DNA of 64,000 nucleotides from Catonia carolina (taxonomy: Eukaryota > Arthropoda > Insecta > Hemiptera > Achilidae), in the NCBI GenBank assembly GCA_035578175.1, contig JAQMRL010000001.1, positions 238,033,038 to 238,097,037 on the forward strand. The letters run 5' to 3'. The notes under the pieces are model-generated. The model searched no databases. It saw nothing but the letters and a program-made list of their open reading frames with translations, and was not told where the DNA came from. Position numbers and translations under genes: made by a program. Shown piece after piece: positions 46,061 through 54,055 of the stretch. How positions within the stretch are numbered: position 1 is the first letter of the stretch; each line of letters starts with the position of its first letter.

Positions 46061-49000
46061 ATGGACAATGCTGAGCAAATTTTCACAAAATGTCGTCAAC
46101 TAATCAGATCATTAAATACGTTAACACACGTTCAATCCATTTCTGCACCCAATGATGCGTTCAAAATTGAGGCTGAACGAATATTCTCAGATTTCCAACC
46201 ACTCCAAAATAAATTAATTGATTTACTAAATAAGGCATATTCTGAAGACTTTGAAAACCAAATCGCTATCATCCAAACTGACTTTGAAACAAAATATTTT
46301 CAAATTATCACTAGCATGTCTAATACCAGTTTAATCGACATCAAACCTAATGTAATTTCGCCAACTACATATCTACCAAAAATAAAAATTCCTAGTTTCG
46401 ATGGAAATCTGTCTGAATTTCAAAACTTTATATCGTTGTACAATGAACTTGTACATAAATCCGAACAACTGTCCGATATTCAAAAATTGCATTATTTTAG
46501 ATCTAGCTTGCGTGGTGAGGCGTTGCAAATAATATCTCATCTACCTTTGACTTCTGCAAATTACCAATTAGCTTACCAATTAATTAACAACAGGTACGCT
46601 AACGACAGACGTGTCGCACACATGCATTTTTCACAAATCAGTAATTTCGATAAATTCGCAAGTCCATCCTATCAAAATTATAAACAATATGTCAGCGTTC
46701 ATACTTCCGCCGTTGGCGCTCTGCAGCTATTAAATATAGATTTAGCGGACTTTCTATTGTTTTCTATGGCATACAACAATTTGGATAATACCACGAGGGA
46801 ATTATTCGAATCTCAACACGATGCTACTAAGATTCCAAGTTATTTTGAACTATTAAATTTCGTGACTTCCAGAATGCAATCCTTTGAAATGCTGAACAAA
46901 GCGCAAAACATTGACGCTATTGTTTCAAACGGCGCTAAACCGAATCTCGTCAAACCGGCTATTCATAAACCGGCCTTTCGCATAAACAACTCATCACCTA
47001 ACTTGCTTAGGCGTCAACACTCGTTATTAGTAGGCAGCAATTCAAGTGCTAGTAATGAGGCGGTAAATAAATGTCAATTTTGTAGTTCTTCTGCACACAA
47101 TATATTCAATTGTACAGAGTTTCTCGGTATGCCTGTCAATGCGCGTCACGAGGCCATATTTCAAATGCATAAATGTTTCGGATGCTTAGGTAAACATGCG
47201 AGGCGCGACTGCAAATCTACTAAAACTTGTCGTGTGTGCAATTCAGCTAACCATCACACGCTGTTGCACTTATCCGAAAGTAACTCAAATACAAATACTG
47301 TGCGAGAAAATAGTACCACTGCTGTTGTACTTAATAAACAACATGCTACCACTGGCCAATCTAACAGGCCTAACCGATCATCGTTTCCAAGTCAACCTAA
47401 CGTTTCGTCTGCACCTCAGGCTAACAATTGTCAAACAAACCGTTCAAACATCGATGCTTCTGTACCGGCTTTTAACAACAGTACTTCAACTGAAACAATA
47501 AATAATAATTCGTTATCATGTAGATCAGGCAATCAAAGGGTTTTACTAGGCACTGCCGTTATTTTAGTTCAATCGGCTAATGGTGATTACAAACCTCTTC
47601 GCTGTGTTCTTGACTCTGGTTCAGAGGCTAATTTAATTACAACTCGTGCAGCTAATGTACTCAATTCTGTAATAACTCCGTGCCGACAAAGCCTGCTCGG
47701 CATTTCGGCAGCGTCAGCGGAAATACAAGGTTCAACTCAGCTTGTTATTTCATCCAATAAAAACAAGGCTTTCCGTTTAAGTACTGAGGCGCTAGTCATC
47801 TCGAAAATAACCAACAATTTACCTTCCGTATGCTTACCAGATAAATTAGGCAAATTATTCTCTGACAAATTGCTTGCTGACGACCAATTTACACACTCTG
47901 GTCCCATCGAAATTCTATTGGGAGCTGAAGTCTTTCCGCATATTGTCTTATCGCATAGTAATGCCATAATTAAAGGCACTCCATCGGCCATCTCTACTGA
48001 ATTCGGTTGGGTTATTTTCGGGAAACTACCGGCTTTGTCCGCCATCGACTCCATGCAAGAATGTACATCGCTTTTCGCTGCTGTTGAATCGCTTCCCGAG
48101 ATCATGCAACGTTTTTGGGCTTCGGAAGAAATTGCCATCACTCCTGTCGTTAATCCGGATGACGAATACTGCGAAAAATTGTACACCACTACAACTTGTC
48201 GTGACAAATCAGGACGTTATATGGTTGCATTACCATTCAAAACTAATTCCGTCAAATTAGAGTCCAATCGAGAAATTGTAAAACGCGCTGCTAACAAGTT
48301 TACCGCTAAAATCGCTAAACAGCCAGTTGTTGAACAAAAATATCACGCCTTCATGCGTGAGTATATTAATTTAAATCACATGTCAATCGCGCCTGCTCCT
48401 TCTAACTATGTAATACCGCACCATGGTGTGTTTAAAACTGCTGAGCCTAATGGTAAAATTCGTGTGGTGTTCAACGCCTCGTTTCCTGATTTTAAAGGCA
48501 ATTCGCTAAACGACCAATTATTGTCCGGTCCCAAGCTACAAAAAGACATTTGTCAGATTTTAACTTCATTTCGTAAACATCAAATTGTCGTTTGTTCGGA
48601 CATTAAAATGATGTATAGGCAAATACTTGTTAGGCCTGAAGATCGCTCTCATCAACACATATTCTATAGTTCTGACATTAATTCCGCTCCTCAGGAGTAT
48701 GAATTAAACACTGTCACTTATGGCGTTAAACCTTCTGCGTATTTAGCTCAGCGCACTCTGCTTCAGCTAGTACAAGACGAAGGCGTTTCTTTTCCGTTGG
48801 CGTCAAATGCCATACAATCGCATACCTATGTAGACGATATTCTAACCGGCGCTTCTAATTACAAAGAAGCAGAACTGCTTATTTCTCAACTAATCGAATT
48901 ATTCGCTCTAGGAGGCTTCGAACTGCGCAAATGGTCTTCAAACAATGCAGAACTACTACGGCGATTTCCAAACGATCATCTTGAAAATCCTATCATTTTT

Positions 49001-49501
49001 TCCGACAATACTTCAGCGATCAAAATTCTCGGCCTTCAATGGGATCCTGTGAGCGATTCCTTTTCTTACCGTGTTATTCCATTCGATTCAGAGGCTACTA
49101 AACGAACAGTATTATCATATCTTGCTAAAATCTTTGATCCGCTTGGCTTCCTGACGCCTCTTACATTTTGGATAAAACACTTTCTAAAACAACTCTGGAA
49201 TAGTAACCTGCAATGGGACGATCAATTACCTCCACTTTTCGACGATGCTTGGAACAAATTCACGTCCGAGTTATCTGTGCTACAAGGCTTCCGTTTACCT
49301 AGATTAATTTCTATCAACCATGCTGAATATCGGTTATTAGGCTTCTGTGATGCTTCGGAAAAAGGGTATGCTGCATGCATTTACCTTCACGTACAAACAA
49401 ACAGCTCAGTCAGTGTATTTTTGCTTAAATCTAAAAGTCGAGTGTCGCCGCTAAAAATGTTACAATTCCAAGGCTTGAACTGTGTGCCGCTCTCTTGTTA
49501 G
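46061..49501 (+). CDS. gag-pol: BEL/Pao Gag-Pol, first part: Gag, protease, RT, start of RNase H
   Basis: 1146 codons. The start at 46061 (MDNAEQIF) is chosen because Gag-like sequence begins there; the frame is open 76 codons further upstream with an unlikely hydrophobic leader. Residues about 105-245 form the Gag region (KIKIPSFDGNLSEF ... DUF1759 type). Three Cys/His clusters at about 338-405 include CFGCLGKHARRDC and CRVCNSANHH and should bind RNA. The aspartic protease motif DSGSEAN has its Asp at 518. Reverse transcriptase spans about 770-1000, with the catalytic YVDD at 923-926. RNase H begins with FCDASEKG (Asp 1097). The frame then leaves the family pattern at about 49463 and stops at 49501. 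It makes virus-like-particle and cDNA enzymes in the cytoplasm, but as it stands it would lack integrase. Confidence 0.93.
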   Translation: MDNAEQIFTKCRQLIRSLNTLTHVQSISAPNDAFKIEAERIFSDFQPLQNKLIDLLNKAYSEDFENQIAIIQTDFETKYFQIITSMSNTSLIDIKPNVISPTTYLPKIKIPSFDGNLSEFQNFISLYNELVHKSEQLSDIQKLHYFRSSLRGEALQIISHLPLTSANYQLAYQLINNRYANDRRVAHMHFSQISNFDKFASPSYQNYKQYVSVHTSAVGALQLLNIDLADFLLFSMAYNNLDNTTRELFESQHDATKIPSYFELLNFVTSRMQSFEMLNKAQNIDAIVSNGAKPNLVKPAIHKPAFRINNSSPNLLRRQHSLLVGSNSSASNEAVNKCQFCSSSAHNIFNCTEFLGMPVNARHEAIFQMHKCFGCLGKHARRDCKSTKTCRVCNSANHHTLLHLSESNSNTNTVRENSTTAVVLNKQHATTGQSNRPNRSSFPSQPNVSSAPQANNCQTNRSNIDASVPAFNNSTSTETINNNSLSCRSGNQRVLLGTAVILVQSANGDYKPLRCVLDSGSEANLITTRAANVLNSVITPCRQSLLGISAASAEIQGSTQLVISSNKNKAFRLSTEALVISKITNNLPSVCLPDKLGKLFSDKLLADDQFTHSGPIEILLGAEVFPHIVLSHSNAIIKGTPSAISTEFGWVIFGKLPALSAIDSMQECTSLFAAVESLPEIMQRFWASEEIAITPVVNPDDEYCEKLYTTTTCRDKSGRYMVALPFKTNSVKLESNREIVKRAANKFTAKIAKQPVVEQKYHAFMREYINLNHMSIAPAPSNYVIPHHGVFKTAEPNGKIRVVFNASFPDFKGNSLNDQLLSGPKLQKDICQILTSFRKHQIVVCSDIKMMYRQILVRPEDRSHQHIFYSSDINSAPQEYELNTVTYGVKPSAYLAQRTLLQLVQDEGVSFPLASNAIQSHTYVDDILTGASNYKEAELLISQLIELFALGGFELRKWSSNNAELLRRFPNDHLENPIIFSDNTSAIKILGLQWDPVSDSFSYRVIPFDSEATKRTVLSYLAKIFDPLGFLTPLTFWIKHFLKQLWNSNLQWDDQLPPLFDDAWNKFTSELSVLQGFRLPRLISINHAEYRLLGFCDASEKGYAACIYLHVQTNSSVSVFLLKSKSRVSPLKMLQFQGLNCVPLSC

Positions 49502-51369
49502 CGCGTTTATTTGAATCGTTGTCAAGTTTTAAAAATTCTATTTCTTGTTGTGAAGTTAGGCTATTTTCTGATGCCAGTGTTGTGTTAGCATGGCTACAAA
49601 CGCCGCAACACCGTTTAAAAATGTACGTTGCCAATAGGGTGCATAAAATTCTTGAGTTGACCAACATAGAACACTGGTCACACATTTCTAGCGATCAAAA
49701 CCCCGCTGATGTCGCATCGCGCGGTTCTAATTCTGTTGACTTGTTAAATCATCCGCTTTGGTGGCAAGGTCCGCCTGTTTATCGCACGCAGTCTACTGGC
49801 TGGTCTGCACCTGTCGTTCCGTCAATTGCTGCTGAAAAACTTGACCTACGGCAAGAAAAAATATGTCTCGCCGTCTCCAACGAACATTCGCACTCCGACG
49901 AAATATTATTCAGATTTTCTTCGTATTCTCGTATGCTGCGAGTACTAGCTTATGTTGCTCGTTTCATTAAACGTTTAAAAACTCCTTCTGTTAATTTTAC
50001 ACCGTTCTTAACTGCTGAGGAGATTAATAACTCAGCAATTCTATGCGCTAAACTCACTCAGTCTCGGTACTTTGCTAGTGACATTCAGGCAATCTCTAAT
50101 GGCAAGCTGCCGTGCAAATCGATCATTTCATTGTCGCCTTATGTAAATAATCAAGGCATTCTTGTTGTAGGCGGTCGCTTAAGTCGCTCAGATATTGCTA
50201 AAACGGCGCAACATCCTATCCTGTTGCCAAAGCACAGTCATCTTACTGAACTAGTCTGTGATTATTTCCATCGGCTTTCATTACATTCTGGGCCGCGCAC
50301 TACGCAAGCATTCATATTTCAACAATTTTGGATTTTATCAGCTCGAACCGTAATTCGTAAGCGCATTCACCAATGTGTTCGCTGCATCAGATACGGCGGA
50401 CGCCCTTCACAGCCAATTATGTCTAATTTGCCTGCTTCTCGTGTTGCTGTTGCCCGAACATTCTCATCAACGGGAGTTGACTATGCAGGTCCATTCTTTG
50501 TGAAAAATAATCGATTGCGAAAGTCATCAATTTCTAAAGGCTATTTATGTATATTTGTTTGCATGTCTACTAAGGCTGTACACCTTGAATTCGTGTCAGA
50601 CTTATCAACAGATGCCTTTCTCGCGGCTTTAGACCGCTTCGTTTCTCGTCGAGGTTTGCCCTCTCACATTTACTCGGACAATGGTACAAATTTCGTCGGC
50701 GCTAAAAATAAGTTAGCCGAAATCTATCAACAAATTCGCGCCTCATCTACTGCGATAGGCGATCACCTTGCCTTATTGAAAGTTAACTGGCATTTCAACC
50801 CACCATCCGCACCTAATTTTGGAGGCTTGTGGGAGGCAGCTGTCAAATCTGCAAAACATTGCTTAAATCGACTCATCGGCGATAAACCTTTGCTCTTCGA
50901 AGAGTATATTACTCTCTTCGCTCGTATCGAAGCTGTACTAAACAGCAGGCCGTTGTTTCAATTTTCTTCGGATCCCTGCGAAGAAAAATTAATGCTGACT
51001 CCTGGACATTTCATCACCGGAACTTCATTACTTCAACCTCCCGAAGGCACCGCTCCAGACCAGTTGCAACCTTCATCCAGATGGGAACAACTCAAAACAC
51101 TCGTTCGCTCGTTTTGGAAACAATGGTCTCGTAACTATTTACATACCCAAACACAGCGCCACAAATGGTCGCGCGCTTGTGCCAACGTTAAAATCGGTTG
51201 CACAGTTATTGTGCAAAATTTAAATACTGCTCCTGCCTTATGGCCACTGGGCATAATTACCAATGTTTTTCCCGGCAAGGATAACGCTATTCGTACTGCT
51301 GAAATTAAAACCGTTCATGGTATTTACGTTCGGCCCGTCTCGAAACTAATTGTTTTACCAGACAATTAG
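49465..51369 (+). CDS. pol: BEL/Pao Pol, second part: RNase H end, integrase, C-terminal domain
   Basis: This continues the first part one frame over. Similarity to the family resumes at 49465, so the first ATG of this frame (49495) is not a natural start. Numbering from that ATG, RNase H continues with FSDASVVLAW (Asp 26) and ADVASRG. An integrase zinc-binding region of H-H-C-C type lies at about 240-300, ending CVRC. The integrase catalytic Asp-Asp-Glu are at 329 (GVDYAGP), 395 (YSDNGTNF) and 447 (GGLWEAAVKSAK), with 51 residues between the second and third. Residues about 500-620 match the DUF5641-type tail seen at BEL/Pao C-termini (LTPGHFITG, RWEQLKTLVRSFWKQWSRNYL). Apart from the frame break it is open to its stop. 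It would normally insert the cDNA into chromosomes. Confidence 0.93.
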   Translation: MPRLELCAALLLARLFESLSSFKNSISCCEVRLFSDASVVLAWLQTPQHRLKMYVANRVHKILELTNIEHWSHISSDQNPADVASRGSNSVDLLNHPLWWQGPPVYRTQSTGWSAPVVPSIAAEKLDLRQEKICLAVSNEHSHSDEILFRFSSYSRMLRVLAYVARFIKRLKTPSVNFTPFLTAEEINNSAILCAKLTQSRYFASDIQAISNGKLPCKSIISLSPYVNNQGILVVGGRLSRSDIAKTAQHPILLPKHSHLTELVCDYFHRLSLHSGPRTTQAFIFQQFWILSARTVIRKRIHQCVRCIRYGGRPSQPIMSNLPASRVAVARTFSSTGVDYAGPFFVKNNRLRKSSISKGYLCIFVCMSTKAVHLEFVSDLSTDAFLAALDRFVSRRGLPSHIYSDNGTNFVGAKNKLAEIYQQIRASSTAIGDHLALLKVNWHFNPPSAPNFGGLWEAAVKSAKHCLNRLIGDKPLLFEEYITLFARIEAVLNSRPLFQFSSDPCEEKLMLTPGHFITGTSLLQPPEGTAPDQLQPSSRWEQLKTLVRSFWKQWSRNYLHTQTQRHKWSRACANVKIGCTVIVQNLNTAPALWPLGIITNVFPGKDNAIRTAEIKTVHGIYVRPVSKLIVLPDN

Positions 51370-51819
51370 CTTCAGTTTCATATCGATTCGTTTTTCGTTT
51401 CTTCGTTTGTTTTCTTCGTTCTTCTGTTGTTTTTTTTTTTGTTCTTCGTTTTATTTTGCTTCGTTACTGGTTGCCAGCCCTCGCTGGTGATCACTTCAAG
51501 ATACTCCGTTCCCGTTTGTCTCCGCGCAGGCTGTGGAAGATGTCCGTTCGACGTCGGCCGGGTGCACACGCGCGTGCATCACGCCACATCAAAATGTTCC
51601 GTTCTTCTGTTCCTTGTCTTCAAGGCTTCTTCATCGTTCTTCGTCGCTTCGCTTCGTCCCTCCCGTGGTGTTTCACGGCGGGCGGGTTTTCAAGGCTTTC
51701 TTCGTTTGTTAGGCTTACTTCGCTGCTTCGTTTCCGCTCCCTGCGTTGGTTCAAGGCGGGCGGCCCCTTGTTCTTCGTCGTTTTCATAAATCATTTGTCA
51801 ATGATTTGGCGGGCGGTTA
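51370..51819 (+). other. BEL/Pao 3' untranslated region with pyrimidine tract
   Basis: About 90 bp of T/C-rich sequence built from TTCGTT words (51388-51470) opens the region. Three GGCGGGCGG motifs follow at 51677, 51755 and 51808. Several frames are open here by composition only. Confidence 0.7.
51808..51816 (+). promoter_or_regulatory. Candidate polypurine-tract equivalent
   Basis: GGCGGGCGG lies 3 bp before the 3' LTR, where plus-strand priming should start. It is short and broken by C, so the assignment rests on position. Confidence 0.4.
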
Positions 51820-52024
51820 TGTTAAGGCATTGTGCACCGGGGTTTGCACTGTCTTGTGGACCTCTTTGCTATTTCTTCCTTCTTCTTCCCTTTGTTGGCC
51901 ACTCGTAAATTGTGTCGTGTCGTGTGCGGTTGTGCTTTCGTCGTGGCTCTCTCGGTTGGCGTCTCGAATGGCGCTAGCATTGCTTCCCGTCTCGTTTTAA
52001 GGCTTGTTCTTTATTGCTTAAACA
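51820..52024 (+). repeat. BEL/Pao 3' LTR
   Basis: 205 bp; I found no mismatch to the 5' LTR. It is followed directly by the GGGGC duplication at 52025-52029. Confidence 0.97.
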
Positions 52025-52235
52025 GGGGCATATCTTAAGATCCAGGTATTGCTCTATCAATAATGGAGGGTAATATTGAAGGAGTGAATTTTAGAGAGGG
52101 GCAAAGGTTAGAATATTTAATGCAAATTACAACAAAAGTATGGTGTTGCAGGTACATAGATATGAAACGAGTTGCGCAAGACAGGACAACTTGAAGAACT
52201 GCATCAAACCAGTCAAGAGACTGATGACAAAAAAA
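52025..52235 (+). pseudogene. Non-LTR ORF2 remnant, part right of the BEL/Pao insertion
   Basis: This resumes the sequence broken at 45388: HILRS, then GQRLEYLMQITTKVWCCRYI, then DMKRVAQDRTT, and the tail AACTGCATCAAACCAGTCAAG ending in an A-run at 52230. The same tail, inverted, is at 39050. The A-run probably marks the original 3' end of the non-LTR element. Confidence 0.8.
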
Positions 52236-53029
52236 AGCTTCCTAATATGAATCCGATTTTTTGAACTGCAATTGTTCGGGAAGGTAACCAAGTATACTAA
52301 TACGTAGAGTTTGAGTTAGTCGGCCCTTTTTACTTCTTAGACGGAAGTGATCGAACTGAAAATCTTTTGGCTTCTCATTTCAGGCTCTGTGGAACTATTG
52401 GGCTGAATTTTAACTTTCTGAGTCATCGAAAAGTAAGAAATATTAGGCTGACAATAATCATTCACACGACTGCTAATTTACAGTAAGTTTGAATTGTCAC
52501 AACAGTTTACAGAAGAGGTTAAAAATTAAATAAAGAACACCTTATCTTTTCTGAGAACCCATTAAATACTTAAATATTACCAAACGGTTATGTTATCTTT
52601 GAAGTACTTTTATCTAAACAAAAAAGATAAAAACAAATTCAAATATAGAAACGAAAAAATTAAGTAAGCGTTAAAAATTAGGATAAAACTGAAGAAGAAT
52701 AAGAAAAAAGAGAGAGACTCTTTCCAAATAAATAGTGGGAAAAATAGCACAATTAAGAAAGGTAATAATTACCTACATATAACTACTACTGCATGATTAT
52801 AATAATTCTGCATTAAACCGACGTAATACTGTGTTTATAGTAGGCCACACATAGTACGTACCATTAAATACACGGTGTTTCAAAAGCCTTCCACAAATAC
52901 TTGATTAATTTTTAAAACACCGGACTGATTTATAATTCTATCATTTTTGAACAATCGATTGAATTTTTACTTTCTGTTCTCTTATATGAATATTCCATAT
53001 TCCATGAATATCCATTTATATAGCATGAG
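52236..53029. other. Unassigned AT-rich spacer
   Basis: No coding or repeat family was recognised. Confidence 0.45.
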
Positions 53030-53400
53030 TACATTCATATAGAAAGGAAAGTATTGTCTTCACGTCGATTTTTCGAAATCAAGTTTTCACCGGAAATGCA
53101 AATTTTCAGGCTACTGAAAACCGTGAATGAATTGATGTGTGGTGTGTGAACAAAATGTCACAAGAACGGAATATTGTACAAGTTGAAACGTAGAAATTAT
53201 GTTACAAGAGAAGCCTGACACGAAAATTTTATCAAAATCGTTCACTTTTTTTTAAATCGCTTCATTAACTACATTTTTTTATTTCCAACAAGATATGGTA
53301 AACGTTATGTCTACTGAAATTCTTGGAAGGCTCTTTTGGTAAATTTTTTAGAATTGCATAAATATGCATTACAGAACAAAATTGAATATAATAAAGTTAT
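53030..53400 (-). repeat. Interspersed repeat family A, copy A8, right half (interrupted)
   Basis: Inverted. It starts GAAAGGAAAGTATTGTCTTC and carries CAAGATATGGTAAACG. It ends at AATAAAGTTAT where S1 inserts. The microsatellite is represented by GTGTGGTGTGTG. Confidence 0.8.
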
Positions 53401-53794
53401 GTGTTGTTCAGGTCAACAGCCGAAAGGCTGGTTTGAACCTCTAGAGGTTTTACTAAGTAAAACGAGGAGTGAGGTGGTTTACCATTGCCTTCCTCACTGA
53501 GTGGAAAAGTATGCTTATCAGCATGCCGGGCCCTCTGAAAAGCACATATTTTCCACTCTGTAAATGACAACTTCACTTCATTCACCACAGGGTCTGGCTG
53601 TATAGTGAAATTCATTACTTTCAGAGAAGATAACTCTGACTAGTGTCTTTTACACCTGTACCTCTTCTGTTCTTAAACGATTCAGTCATTTAATTGGCTG
53701 ACCATGTGATAAGTAACAGAACTATTTATTGTTGCCCTGCAACGAACAGATTGAGTGTAAATAATTTGACACTCCACCTGTCTGTTATGGGCAG
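53401..53794 (+). mobile_element. S1 element, reference copy (394 bp) with exact 11-bp target duplication
   Basis: AATAAAGTTAT flanks it exactly on both sides (53390-53400, 53795-53805), and the host family A unit reads continuously when it is removed. The first bases are GTGTTGTTCAGG and the last TGTTATGGGCAG. Near the left end lie three adjacent self-complementary motifs: CAGCCGAAAGGCTG, CCTCTAGAGG and TTTTACTAAGTAAAA. No terminal inverted repeats, A-tail or shared open frame. Confidence 0.92.
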
Positions 53795-54055
53795 AATAAA
53801 GTTATAAGAAATTAAAAAAACCTACTACTTTAACTTCAAACAATTTTTCTACAGAGCCTAGTTAGCGACAATTAGTGTGATTTTCCGTATTTTTCAGTCG
53901 AACAGAGGTTTATTTTCATTTTTCGTAATTCACTGATTAGCAATAGCTTATGTTTTACTTATTACATTGTTTACTTAAGATTAACCATAGTTATTGTTGA
54001 TTATTTACTTTAGTAAGAGAAAGTCATGCGAGTGTTTTACAACGTACAATATTAA
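53795..54055 (-). repeat. Interspersed repeat family A, copy A8, left half
   Basis: It resumes with AATAAAGTTATAAGAAATT and runs through TTTTCTACAGAGCCTAG. It ends AGAGAAAGTCATGCGAGTGTTTTACA, the reversed left-end hairpin. Confidence 0.8.

Larger units (their letters stand above)
45389..52024 (+). mobile_element. BEL/Pao LTR retrotransposon (6636 bp)
   Basis: Complete element: 205-bp LTRs starting TG and ending CA, 5-bp target duplication GGGGC (45384-45388, 52025-52029), a primer-binding site just inside the 5' LTR, and one Gag-Pol coding region in the order Gag, protease, reverse transcriptase, RNase H, integrase, C-terminal domain. That order with integrase last and Gag-Pol in a single frame is typical of BEL/Pao, as is the Gag/protease type. 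There is no envelope-like frame. One frameshift in RNase H is the only clear disabling lesion. Codon use and base composition are less AT-rich than the surroundings. Confidence 0.97.

Noticed and set aside
47737..48207. 156-codon minus-strand frame
   Set aside because: It is antisense to the BEL/Pao protease-RT region and is a shadow of that coding frame.
51427..52038. Several 68-150-codon frames in the BEL/Pao 3' region
   Set aside because: They lie in pyrimidine-rich untranslated sequence and the LTR; open by low A content, without domains.
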